This document shows, in pieces, positions 11,521 through 22,583 of a stretch of 64,000 bases of DNA (position 1 is its first letter; every line of letters begins with the position of its first letter). Under the pieces are notes generated by a model that was not told the origin of the DNA, made no database searches, and saw nothing but the letters and a program-made list of their open reading frames with translations. The position numbers were made by a program, and so were the translations under genes. The DNA comes from Fistulifera solaris (taxonomy: Eukaryota > Bacillariophyta > Bacillariophyceae > Naviculales > Stauroneidaceae), in the NCBI GenBank assembly GCA_030295235.1, contig AP026139.1, positions 1 through 64,000 on the forward strand, given 5' to 3'.

Positions 11521-14500
11521 ATGGAGTCGACGAGTCACAATTTGAAAAGGCGAATGATTCAAGTAAAACTGGGCAATCAGGAGGCCAAGTCGATGCTTCC
11601 CAGTGAAGCGGCAGAGTACTTGCAATCGGTGGCTAGTCTCGGAGCGAATGCGGGACGAGATTTGCGTGTTCAATTCGGTAATTTGATTCATGACAGCAAC
11701 AAGAGTTCTTTGCCGAAAAAACCTCCGGGCTTGCCTTGCACGGAGAAAGAAATGAAAGCGCTAATGAGCATGTTTGTCGAAATCATGGGACTGCAAATGA
11801 ACACGGAGCGTCTAAATGAAACCAAGCCACCGCCGGTTATGAAAAACAAAAACAGGAGTAATCTGTTTCAGTTTCCTACAGATATTCCTCCTCCTCCCGG
11901 CGGGTGGCCGGATGATTTGACTTGGCCGAACACGGAAACGTTGCCTCCTTTGTCAACCATTGTTGATGAGGACAACTCACTGGTTGGTCTACCGGCACTG
12001 GAAGATATACCGGAGGAAGATAAACAGGCGCCTCCGACACAGTATGTAGCAACTCTGCAGGAAGACGACGAAAAGTCACAGGGTCGCAAGGAATCGCTCC
12101 TTTCGAATGGGATGCGCTCGAACGTGTGGCTGTAGAAGAGGCGCTCGAACACGAAGAACGAACGCGCAAGAATTTTAGAAGAAACAAAAAGAAAGAGCTG
12201 TGGCGGTTCCAAGTAACGAAACGGCTAAAAAGGTCGAGGAATTGAATCAGGCCGCGCTTCAGAAGGCTGAGCAACTATTTCTTGCCAGAAAGAAAGCTAT
12301 CGTTTCGTGGCGCACAACAGTCATCGCCACCTTTCATCAAGTTTGTCAAAATTCTTCTACATCTTTGTCGCTTTTAGAAGATATATTGGAACACTCGCCC
12401 TTGTTGCAGGATTATGAGAAGGCAAATCCTTTGGAACCGCATTTGGAAGAATTGCTTCCTTTGTTCGTGAAACATAGGCACAAGGGACAGGCTGGACGAT
12501 TGTGTCTGGCTCGGTTCATTCTCCGACTTCGTCCTCTCCTCTTATTGGCACCTATTCCTACCATCGGAAGAAGCGTGCTTCATATTGCTTCATGGTGGGG
12601 TGAGAGTGAACTTGTCGATCGTATTTGCCATGTCAAGAAAGAGTTGATTGAATATGTGCAGAAGGCAGGAACGAAAAAGTCTGGACTAGCAGCAAGCGAC
12701 AATTTTTGGCCCCCTGATATGAAAGTAACAGTGACACTGAATGATACTTGCCAAGAATCGGGCTGGAATGCAGTTCACTATTCAGCAATATCGGGAAATT
12801 TGGTTGCTCTTGAAATCCTTTTACGTGCAGGCTGCAAAGTGGATATGAGGACCAATTCATCGCACACATGGTCGAAATTGACCGGAAACGGAGTTACAGC
12901 CCGTGAGTTAGTGCGAGATGCTCTCTCGAAAGCCAACGACGTGGAGACCCTGGGTACGGCGTGGCTGGAGATTTCCAAAGAGCACCAAAATAACCCAAAA
13001 CTATACACGGCCTTGTTAAATAAAGCAATGACAAGACTCGATGATGTTGCAAGGGGATTATTTGACAAAACGACTGTTGCCAAAGTCGGACGCGAAGTCG
13101 AGACGATCAAAAGGGAATGCGAGAAGGATGAAAGCATTGTAAAGAAAGACGATGTCTCTACAAACAACAGTACTACCAACGACACGAGCAGCAAATCGAG
13201 TATTTCCGGCGCTAAATTTGACGAGACTAACGAAATGGGTGCGGCTCCTACTAAGCGTATTCGGAAGAAGAAAAAGAAGCTTCAAGACGAGCCGCAAGTG
13301 GATAAAGACAGTAAACCATCTGCGATTCTATCGACGACTTCCCCAGTGGTGCCTCGAGAAGATCCAGTTGTGACTGCTTTGTTGGGCATGGGCTTTCAAC
13401 AAGAAGATGTTAAAGCTGCTATTAACGCTTGTGGTGGCCATAGTCGTGCCACCGTTGACAATGCTGTTGCGTGGATTTTTGGCCAGCAAGAGAGTACAGA
13501 AGATAATCTCCAAGTCTCTCGGCGTGAGACGGAGACTCAGATGAAGGCCGAGGAATCCTGGAGCTCCAAACAGCCCAAGAAAAAGGATTCGAAACAGACG
13601 GACAGTCTCCGTAGCAACGAAAAGCCGACGTTTCAAAGAGATGAACAGCTTTCTCGAAATCGCATTGCGAGTCTCCCGAGAGCGCCCGAGTCTAAGCCAC
13701 CCAAGTCAACGAGGCCTACAGTGCCTGTCGCTTCAGAAAAGGAGAAGCATTTGGAATTGCGAAAGTCTGCTCCACTTTTACAAAGGGTTGGCGAAGAAGA
13801 GGCGCCTAACATGCAAGCTGCAAACAGCGGAACTCCTCAAGGATCTGCAACGGCTGCTTCTTCAATCGAACACCGCACAATTGAGATTTTCAACGACGAT
13901 GCTACTGTTTCAACGCTCGGTAGCATTGCCACTCGGTCTACGATTGTGCCACACAATAACGCGCCGCCAGGATTTCATGTTCCACCCACTATGCACGAAG
14001 AGCCCGGTTCCTCGAACTGGAATCATAATGCGTTCGGAGCTAGTTTTGGTTCACATCCTGGTCCACCGGCCATTTCGGAATCAATGGCAATGCAAGGCCT
14101 CGGTATACCTAAGTCCCCTGCGACGATTGGTCATCGAACCGTACAAATGAACCCTATCGGGCATCAGTCGTCACTAGATTCTCATCAACATCACCATCTG
14201 TTCGGAAGATACAACCCCCATAATGGAGCGGGCACCAACAATATGAATCAACATGTTCCTCGCTACGGAGCTGCGCATCGTGTCGATCCTACGCCGCATT
14301 TCCCCACTTTCCACGAGGCTAATCAACATCATCAGTACGGCGCGAGTCTCTCAGCCCAATATCAGTTCTTAGAAAGCAGCAGCAACTTTAGGAGCGATAA
14401 CGAAAGACTCGGTTCGTCTTTGTTTGCGTCCTCGAATGCTTCTGATCCCTTACTTGGTTCAAGTGGTTTTGGAACGTCCGAACCCCATGACTTTCCAATT

Positions 14501-14692
14501 CCTATAGGACTTGGCTTGGAAACGCTCAATCGTGAAAATGAGATCACATCTCTATGGGACAACCAGCCGTTGTCTTTGACTGCAGATCATGGTGACAACG
14601 GCCTCGGTGTTCATTTATTTGGCTTTTCGGATGACGACGAGAAGCAGACACCCAAATGGGGCAGTGACGGCCTAGGTGGGTCTATTTGGTAA
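11521..14692 (+). CDS. Ankyrin-repeat and UBA-domain protein
   Basis: The middle part (about residues 340-450) has ankyrin-type helices (GRSVLHIASWWGESELV, GWNAVHYSAISGNLVALEIL). A ubiquitin-associated domain follows near 608-655 (VVTALLGMGFQQEDVKAAIN, AVAWIFGQ), which would bind ubiquitin. Between them is a lysine-rich stretch (RIRKKKKK). The last 370 residues are His/Asn/Gln/Ser-rich and probably disordered. The ATG at 11521 is chosen. Two single-base frame changes are needed: near 12089-12092 (AAGG), and in the A5 run at 12186-12190. Between them a third frame is clearly coding (ALERVAVEEALEHEERTRKN). The corrected product is about 1057 residues. A role in ubiquitin-linked signalling is inference. 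Confidence 0.75.
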
Positions 14693-14819
14693 TGAGGTCT
14701 CATGAAGCCATGAGTAGGAGTGAAGCCATTGCTTATCTATATTGCGCTTATATTCGAACGTAATTCTTAGTCAAATCGTGTCGTATCATCGCTAGATATT
14801 TTGCAGATGATACTATTGC

Positions 14820-15265
14820 TTACTGAGCCAAGAGGTTCTTCATTTCGCCGGAAGCAATTGCCTTTTGAGTGTCATCGTTTCCTCCGATGTGCTTTCCATT
14901 GACGAATACATTCGGAACTGTCTTTTGTCCGGTCATTTCGAACAAGGTATCTTGAATATCGGCTCCATCATCCATTTGATTGAGTTCAAAAATCTTGGCT
15001 TCAACGCCGAGCTCCGCGAACGCCGCCTTTGTTTTGCTGCAAAAGGGCAATAGGACTTGGAGAAAATGGTAACTTGATTCGAATTGATTTCAGAGGTGAT
15101 AAAATCTGTTTTCGAAGCCATGTGTCGGACCGTCAAGTAGTTGCTTGTAGGTTGAGTGACGATGGCGTTCGCAGCCGCCAACGGACGACTCATAATGCTA
15201 GGCGCAAAGGCTTTTGTCGACGTTGCAGCGAATGCGAGAAAGCAGGAAAGGGAAGTTACTCTCAT
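14820..15265 (-). CDS. Plastid-targeted dithiol glutaredoxin
   Basis: A glutathione-dependent thiol oxidoreductase of about 148 residues. The start ATG at 15265 gives a signal-peptide-like leader followed by the diatom plastid motif STKAFAPS. The fold signatures are all present: VTIFSKSYCPFC with a CPFC dithiol active site, the TVPNVFVNG cis-proline loop, and IGGNDD for glutathione binding. A single base is missing in the A4 run at 15041-15044, right between CPF and CSKTKAAF; with one more T on the coding strand the domain is intact. The 3' end is 127 bp from the convergent ankyrin-UBA gene. Confidence 0.92.
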
Positions 15266-15892
15266 GATTGTAAATTGTAGTGATAGAGAGTACGTAATTA
15301 TGACACGGAGTACCTTGTAATCGTTAATCGTTGCGTCCTGCAAAAATAATGAGATCTCGTTTCTCGTTCCTCGTTTCTCGTTTGTCGTTTGTCGTTTGTC
15401 GTGCGCTATCTTTCCTCCTTCTATCGTGTTCCACCGACTGACGTAGCTGACCGCTTGGTAATCCGGAAACGGCGTTAAAATTCTGCCTCTTCGTAGACGC
15501 TACGTAGAATCTTGTACTGGAGGCAGAATGTTAACGTCCTTTCCTGGATAATAAATGTAGTTTTGAAATATCTGGTACTCAATTGTACTTTATGCTATCT
15601 TGACTTGTGACGTGGTGTGACATTTCCCGCATCTTCCTGTAAAACTGTAGGTGGAAATGCATCGTGACTGGATTTTAATCATGAGTCGTCGCACTGAACG
15701 ATCTTTCTCAGTTTAAAATAAATCATCATTATAATTCAATGCAAGTTTACTTTACCCTGGAGTATTGACTCATCATTCCTGCCGACAAATGAGTTCGCAA
15801 TGCGCCGAGAACTCGTAATCAAACGACGAAGCTAAAGGGCAATGTCGTCGAGGCTCGGCCGTCCACCATGAACTTTTAGCTCCTGAAAGAGT
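15266..15892. other. Intergenic with short tandem repeat and foldback element
   Basis: Bases 15356-15405 are a simple array of TCGTTTC/TCGTTTG heptamers. The 80-bp foldback element lies at 15465-15544. The remainder shows no gene. Confidence 0.6.
15465..15544. mobile_element. Short foldback MITE, copy 1
   Basis: The arms of an about 25-bp inverted repeat share the core GTTAAAATTCTGCCTC; the right arm has three differences. The 80-bp unit matches a second copy at 40956-41035 in the opposite orientation at roughly 90% by eye, including the non-repeated centre (CGTAGACGCTA). Two dispersed copies with terminal inverted repeats imply mobility. Confidence 0.75.
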
Positions 15893-17249
15893 TTAATGCT
15901 GCATGCAGGCGATGAATGCATCGAGATTAGTAGTGAGCAGCAAATGTGAAAGCGCGGGAGCTTGGTACCCTATAGTCTCGGCTAGAGCGGAACTTAATAG
16001 AGTCATGCGATGGCACTGGTCGCTTATTTGCTGACACTTTTCCGCAAAGCAGTGCAATCGATTGTACAATAGTTGTGGCTCAATTTTTTCTCTTTGAATT
16101 CGATGCCAATATTCACCCTTCCCTTGCAACTGAATTTGAAAGTTCCGATTGTGAGTTAACACATCTATGATGTGTTTTATCAGCTGATCAGCATTATCTT
16201 TGCAACAATCCATTAAATTAAGGCGTTGCAGCGAAGTTTGAAGCGAGAGCATTTGCAAGGCTTCCGACCATTGTTGAGGATGCTGAGCATTTCGTAGGAT
16301 GAGGCGCTTTATGCGCTTGTTACCGCGCATTGTTTGCACGGCAAGAGGAAGATGATTGGTGGCATTCCATGTGCTGGGAATATGAATGCCTAGTGTTTTA
16401 ACATTCTCGCAATCCTGAACGGCGCACGATAGCAACTTCCTCCACCAGGGCTGAGCTTGTGTGTTCGCCTCGTCTTCCAGAACAACTGTGTCCGGACCTC
16501 CAGTTTGTGCGAACAATTGACACAAACGTTCTGCTTGATCCGTAAAATTGCAACGTAATAGCGAAAGCTGTGAAGGAACTTTGCTAAGGAAATCCGAATC
16601 TTCCGCGTCAATCGTAATATTCTCCAAGGTCATCTCGTTGACTTGCAACAACGGCAACAAACGCTTCCAGACCATCGGCTCCCAAGGCATTTGATTTAGT
16701 GTAAGCGTTTGCAAGACAGATGTACCATTCAACTCCGTTTCTCGTAAAAAAAGCATGTCCACCGTCGATGAAGGAACAGCAATGTAGCACGATTTTCCCC
16801 CCGTGACAAGCAATAACGATAGATTGCTCCGCTGAAAATATGAAATGATGAAAGCCGACGGTCCGTTGATGTGAACTCGTCAAGATTGTTTGCAGTTGCT
16901 CCGTCGAAAATGCGCTGCACCACAGATTACCATCGTCGTCGTCTGTAGTTTCCTGTTTGCTCCAATCGCGATAACGCCGTATATTCATTCGGTCGTTACT
17001 TGAATGGGGAAGCTGCAAGAGATATGATACGCCTTCCGCCGCTTGTTTGACTGTAGGAGCCGCAATCAGAATTCGTGTGTAAGCTGCTTCCACTTCAAAC
17101 TGCACGGGAAGAACCGCGTGTTGGTGTTTGTTGAGAATAAAAGAGCACTCATTCCATCGGAAGGTACCGTGTTCTGGCAGGAAATGAAGAAGAGAATCAA
17201 AATCAAAAGCCGAATCAGCCGTCTCTTTCTGCTCTTGTTGCATATTCAT
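15893..17249 (-). CDS. LRR-like family protein (paralogue of 46767 and 48304 genes)
   Basis: A protein of about 451 residues with loosely repeated leucine-rich segments (LQTLTLNQMPWEPMVWKRL, LSLLRCNF, IKRLILRNAQ, LQRLNLMDCC), and a C-terminal signature ALSHLLLTTNLDAFIACMQH that matches the ends of the two genes near 48 kb. The first ATG in frame is at 17249. One extra base in the C6 run at 16797-16802 splits it; removing it joins VIACHGGK to SCYIAVPSSTVDMLFL. No signal peptide is evident, and the function is unknown. LRR-like domains generally bind proteins. Confidence 0.7.
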
Positions 17250-17765
17250 TATAATTATAATGATGAGTAAAAATAGAAGGAAGATCAAAGCGAAAAAGCA
17301 TTGTGCTGGGAGCTGGGAGTGAGAACAGAATCGTTTTAATCGTTATCCTGTGGTGATGTGGTGAGAAGAACAAAATTGTGAGAATTGTTATCGCGTGGCC
17401 TTTTGTCTGACGCAGCAAGAGAAAACAGTACTACTACAAATTGGCAATTGACGTCGAGTAAGTACCAGGTATCTCCAAAATCACATATTTATAAAATGTC
17501 TTCAGTACCGGTCTAGTCACGTCACGGCTCACGGCGCGAGGATTTTGAAATATCGGACAAGGGACAAGAACAATTTTCGAGATTGGGCCACGTCGTTACC
17601 CGATGATGTCAATGTCAATGATCTATGAGACAGCATGACAACAAATTCGTTCAGTTAAACGCAAGCGGTTGAGAAGATTCAATGACAATCTTACAAGAAA
17701 TAGAGGTTGAAAAATGAAAATAGCAGGAGAAAAAGGTTCACTTAGGCGTGCTTTCGTTTTATTGA
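17250..17765. other. Intergenic, nothing recognised
   Basis: No coding potential or RNA gene is seen. TACCAGGTA at 17463-17471 and a GTACCGGT at 17506 belong to the recurring palindrome motif. The region is convergence-free: both neighbours read leftward. Confidence 0.5.
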
Positions 17766-18266
17766 TTACTCCGGATTACAACCGACTTCCTGCTCTAGCC
17801 ATGTGATAAAGGCCTCCGTTCTTTCAAGGGAAATAGAAATGCGTGCTTTACTTTCCATCTCTACACGATTAGCTGACGCTTCGAATGTGACCATGGAAGT
17901 CGTTACACTGTTACGATATGGAAACGAGAGATTGCACAGAAAAAATTAGATGAAGAGCGAACAAACACAAACAAACTTGTAACACAGGAACAACGACACA
18001 TACCGCTCTATCCGGGCGATTTGATTGCGTTCCAGCAATAAGGCGGTATCAATCGATACGAGAATCGCTGCTTCCATTGCCACAAAAAGGACACGTTGAT
18101 TGTTTTGCAGATATTGTTTTGCCAAACTATGATAATGAGTTGGTCGTCGACTGGCGGATACATTAATAGTAGGCCTGTCGGAGGATAGTGGCAGATGCGC
18201 CTCGCTCGTCTCTTCTTCGAAAGCTTCGGAATTTAACGATTGCTCTTCCTCTTCTCGCAAAGACAT
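17766..18266 (-). CDS. Alba-domain nucleic-acid-binding protein, copy 1
   Basis: A 134-residue protein in two exons (18266-18004 and 17907-17766) separated by a 96-nt intron. After a Glu-rich leader comes an Alba-like fold: a first strand TINVSAS, helix LAKQYL, strand VLFVAMEAA, helix IDTALLLERNQIA, then RIERV and a last strand ARISISLERTEAF. Alba proteins bind RNA or DNA, often as dimers. The intron splits the Arg codon just before V at the same position and phase as in the two paralogues at 38.9 and 43.2 kb. A possible 3' splice site (TTTGCAG) lies just upstream of the ATG, so a 5' UTR intron is possible. Confidence 0.75.
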
Positions 18267-18778
18267 GGATCTTCCGCTGCAAACAATTTAATCCTTGCGT
18301 CAAGATGTTGGAATCACTGTTAATTGTCATGACAAGCATTCAGTTTGTTTTATAACAACGAACTTCTTGGTAGATATGGAGTTGATTTTTGAGAATAGCT
18401 TGTTCGTTCCATAGTCTTTCCAAAAGAAAATAGGAGTCTATCCCAATCCTAATCCCAATCCCACGGCCATACCTGGTACTAGAGGTACGGTACCGTACCA
18501 GTAACAATCCTTTTCGTCAGGATGCATCAGTGCCGGTAAGATTCTTTGAGGTTTCAAATTATCAGGGTCATTAGTTAGTTAGAGTTCGGCCAACTAAGGT
18601 CCCTTTGTTCATTGTCTAACAGAAGAGCTTACCAGTCAGAAGAATGATGTGTGTATGCAAACTCTATAAATACAGCCTTACTGATTGTTTAAAAGAAGAG
18701 CTTACCAGTAAAAAAAGTAATGTGTGTATGCAAATTCTATAGGTACAACCTTACTGAGCTTAATAATACTTAGGCCGC
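18267..18778. other. Intergenic with tandem duplication
   Basis: No gene is seen. It holds the GGTACGGTACCGTACC palindrome cluster near 18470-18500 and the 73-bp tandem duplication at 18611-18757. Confidence 0.6.
18611..18757. repeat. Tandem duplication, 2 x 73 bp
   Basis: Two adjacent units share GAAGAGCTTACCAGT, ATGTGTGTATGCAAA and CCTTACTGA with a few substitutions. They end about 20 bp from the stop codon of the LRR gene, so they may lie in its 3' UTR. Confidence 0.85.
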
Positions 18779-21700
18779 CTAGATGCACTCCGAACAACAT
18801 GTCTCTAATTCACAAACCACGGTGCAGTCGACAACTAGAGTGTCTAGCAAAAGTGAAGGATCAGCTGCAACAGCGCATATTTGTTCTGGGACGTTTCCTG
18901 TTAACTGGTTGTTGCCGAGTTGCACTTCTACCAATGTTGATATTTGGCCGAGCTGGGTAGGAATCGGTCCGGTGAGAGCGTTTTCATTAAGCAAAAGACT
19001 CTGGAGTACCGTAAGTTGACCCAGTTCCGCGGGTATTACTCCCGTTAAAGGAGCATTACGTCCCAGGTTCAAGTGCTTCAACTTTGTGAGTGATCCAAAC
19101 TCTAATGGAATAGTTCCAGAAAACAAACAAGCTCGGGCGTTGAACCGCTCTAGATTCGTCAGCAATCCGAGCTCAGGCGGCAGAGGGCCAAATAGCAATG
19201 TTGACTCCAACGCAATGTCTTTAAGGGTAAACATGGTGAAAAGCTCCAATGGAATCGCTCCGCTCAGTGCACTATTTCCAGATAAATGAAGTGTTTCTGA
19301 TTGCAAGAGGGCAAGGGGTGTTAGTCATCGTGTTTGAACAGTTTGTACCCCATGAATGCGCGTCGCAACCTACCTAACGACAAAGCTGTCGCTATTTCCA
19401 CCGGTATTGTTCCACTTATGTTGTTCCGTGACAACCGGAACTCGGTCAGATTGGGCGAAGTTTCCCAGCCAGTGGTCGGAAGGGAACCCGAGAACAGATT
19501 GTCGTCCAAAATTAAGACCTGGATATTTGGTAGACTGAGCAGTTCGGCAGGGAAAGGACCCGTCACACCCGTCCCATTGAGATTGAGCTCTTTCAGCGCT
19601 GTCAAAGAAGTATATTCAGTGCCTAATGTGCTGCCCAGAACGTTCCCCGCTAACGAGAGAATTTCTAGCTCCGTCAAAGCAGCCAGGGTCGGCAGCGGAC
19701 CCACAAGTCCATTCGATTCCAAATAGAGCTCACGCAGCGTCACTATTTCGCCGAGCTCTGCCGGTATCGGGCCGGTGAGAAAGTTGAGATTCAAATTTAA
19801 AACCTCCAATGCCTGTAACTTTGTCAAAACCGCTGACGGCACTGGACCAGTTAATTGGTTCGTATTCAGGTCAAGAACCCTCAATCCTGTAAGCGACCCA
19901 AGACCTTCGGGAAGAGAACCTGAAATCGCATTATCGAATAAGATTAGTTCTTGCAGGTTCGCCATATTCCCCACTTGTTCGGAGAGGGGCCCAAACAACG
20001 AGTTTGATGACAAGTCGAGAACTTCTAGGACACCGTCAGCTGCTCCGTCAAGTACAATCCCTGTGAATGTATTTCGAGCCAATTTCAGAGTTTTCAGCGT
20101 TGAGCTTGACAATAGCTCCGACGGAATTTGACCGAACAACAGATTTTCGCTTAGATCGAGTTCAACCAAGGACGGAATCGAAAAAAGTACAGTCGGTGGG
20201 GAACCTTCAAAGAAATTCAAATATGCACGAACTATCTCGAGACTGCCTAGTCCCCCGATTTCTTCTGGTATCGCAGTGAAACCATTTTCAAAGATATGCA
20301 GTTCCTTCAGACTGGTTAGCAATCCAATCTCGGTTGGAAGCGCTCCAGTAAATACATTACTGGCAAGATTAAGTGTGGCTACGTTAAGAAAACAAAGTGA
20401 GACGTGTTTTGTGCGTATTTAGCTAAAGAGCAAATGAAAGTTTCTTCTTACCCAATGCACCGAGGTTACCGAGACTGGTAGGGAGCTGCTGTGACAGCTC
20501 ATTTCCCTCTACCTCTAAAGTGACTAAATTCGTTAATCTGCCGAGTTCGGAGGGTAGTGTCCCTGTGTGAAAGTTCAAATTCGCCCTGAAGCCGATCAAA
20601 CTAGAAAGCCTGCCGATTTCTGTCGGCAACGTGCCATTGAAAAAGTTATTCGAGTAATCCATTACTTGCAAGAGTGTCAAACTGCTTATGCCAGATGGAA
20701 TCGTCCCGTATAGGTCATTACCGGAAACGTCAAGAATACCTATGTTTTGAAATAAGAAAATCGTGAGATATTTGCACATCAAAAAGTACAAAGACATGAA
20801 CGGACGTGGCCTTTTACACACCTAACGAATTCAGACCACGAATTTCAGAAGGTAGCTCCCCAAAGAGATCGTTTTCACTCAAACTAATTTGTATAACTTT
20901 GCCATCATCGTCACACATCACACCGTACCACGGTGTACATACAGGATCTGGACCGGTCCAACCATCCCGAACACGCCACGAACTCCCATTCGTGGCATAA
21001 AAGAGTGTATTCAAAGCGTAAATCGCTCGGATTTCTTCTTCGTCACCGGGGACGGCCAAGTCGGGAAATGACTCGGTCACTTTTTTATACGCCAGATTCT
21101 GGGCTGTGCCTTCAACATTTATTGATTCGTCATCGGTTAAAGCAAAGGCAAGGAACGCATCGATTGAGTCGAACGCCGGCAGGTGGTTGGCGCACCTATC
21201 AGAGTGCTGGGTGCCGGACTAATTGTAGGTGCAGCTTCAATCAACGTCGAAGGTTGTGTACTTTCCGCAGCTCCAGCCACTGGTGCAGGACTGACTGTAG
21301 GTCCAGTGGCAGCTTGCGTAGCAGGTTGCGAGCTCTCGCCTGTACCAGCGTCCGGAGCGGGGCTCGACGAAGATTCCCCTGTAGCGGGCTGCGAGCTTTC
21401 TCCAGTACCAGCTGCAGGTGCTGGGCTTACAAAAGGCGCGGCGGCAGCTGGCTGGGAGCTTTCTGCAGGACCTGCTGGGCTCTCGGTTGTTCCAAACAAA
21501 ACAGGAGAGCCTGAACCACCCGACCCAACTAGGGAAGGTGCATCAGTTCCCAACGAAGCTGCTGTTGGCAATCCTGTTTGAGAAGATGGCGATGTAGGTG
21601 ATCCCAGAGCGGGTGCGTCAGACCCAGTAGATGGCAATGTCGGCAATACTGTCTGAGAAGCAGGTGTCGGTACTATCGTCAGCGGTGATGAGGGCGTCGG

Positions 21701-22583
21701 AACCAATGTCAACGGGGAAGCTGGTGTCGGTACTATCGTCAGCGGTGATGAGGGCGTCGGAACCAATGTTAACGGGGAAGCTGGTGTCGGCGCGATCGTC
21801 AGCGGTGATGAAGGTGTGGGAACCAATGTCAACGGGGAAGCTGGTGTCGGCACGATCGTCAGCGGTGATGAGGGTGTCGGAACCAATGTTAACGGGGATG
21901 CTGGTGTCGGTTCTATCGTCAGCGGTGATGAGGGTGTCGGAACCAATGTCAACGGGGAAGCTGGTGTCGGTTCTATCGTTAAAGGAGATGAGGGCGTCGG
22001 AACCAATGTCAACGGGGAAGCTGGTGTCGGTACTATCGTCAGCGGTGATGAGGGTGTCGGAACCAGTGTTAACGGGGAAGTAGGTGTTGGTACTATCGTT
22101 AAAGGAGATGATGGTGTCGGCACCAGTGTGAGAGGCGAACCGGGCGTCGGAGCTGGACTTCCCGACGACGACGATGCCGGAGTAGGCTCTCCGGTTTGAG
22201 ACGACGGCAATGAAGGCACTCCTGTTTGAGACGTTGTAGTCGGACTCGCCGTCTGAGAGAGTGTTGTCGGTACATCTGTTTCAATTACTGGTAATGTAGG
22301 AATATCGATAGGTCTATCTCCCGCTGGTGCAGGGGTATCATCCGTCGGCGTTTCTATTGGCGCCGGATTTTCCCCCTGCAGGCGATGGTGCTGGAGAAAT
22401 CGTCGCATCAATATCCGGTGGCGGCTGCCCATGCCGTGCAAATATCAGTTGTTGAGTTTCTTCCACAGATAAGCCGTTAAATAATCTTCTCCATGACTGC
22501 CATGAATTATCGGAAGACGAAAGCAACGCCGCCACAACGAACCCGGAAGCCAGCAAATAGGCTTTCCTTCGTATTTCCCGCAT
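18779..22583 (-). CDS. Membrane-anchored LRR surface protein with Pro/Ser/Thr repeat stalk
   Basis: Order from the N-terminus: a basic stub (MREIRRK), a hydrophobic signal-anchor (YLLASGFVVAALL, about 8-20), a Pro/Ser/Thr stalk, an LRR N-terminal cap (TDDESINVEGT ... WYGVMCDDDGKV) and about 20 plant-type LRRs of the GxIPxxLGxLxxL kind, ending in a Cys-rich tail (CELETCCSECI). The exons are 22583-20822, 20739-20452, 20378-19374 and 19296-18779. All three introns fall at the same place inside an LRR unit, after the L-G or L-E junction, as expected from exon duplication. A cell-surface receptor or adhesion role is inference. Two frame changes are needed, in the C5 run at 22372-22376 and near 21181-21191. 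The first ATG is at 22583, with an in-frame stop upstream. The product is about 1190 residues. Confidence 0.85.
19297..19373 (-). other. Intron 3 of the LRR surface protein gene
   Basis: A 77-nt GTAGGT...AATCAG intron that joins ATALSL to ETLHLSGN within one LRR unit. Confidence 0.88.
20379..20451 (-). other. Intron 2 of the LRR surface protein gene
   Basis: A 73-nt GTAAGA...ACGTAG intron that joins GNLGAL to ATLNLASN within one LRR unit. Confidence 0.88.
20740..20821 (-). other. Intron 1 of the LRR surface protein gene
   Basis: An 82-nt GTGTGT...ACATAG intron that joins RGLNSL to GILDVSGN within one LRR unit. Confidence 0.88.
21655..22140. repeat. 60-bp tandem repeat array, about 8 copies
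   Basis: Eight copies of an in-frame 60-bp unit encode 20-residue repeats of the form PTPASPLTLVPTPSSPLTIV on the minus strand. Copies differ by a few bases. This is the extended, probably glycosylated stalk of the LRR protein. Confidence 0.95.

Noticed and set aside
12200-12202. GTG at 12200 as an independent start for an 830-codon gene
   Set aside because: Coding continues upstream in other frames to 11521, and two one-base changes in short runs join them. A separate gene with a non-ATG start is less likely.
21631-22199. Long + strand open frames (GVGTIVSGDEGVGTNV type) opposite the LRR stalk
   Set aside because: They are shadows of the 60-bp repeat array; the minus frame joins to the LRR exons and is the real one.
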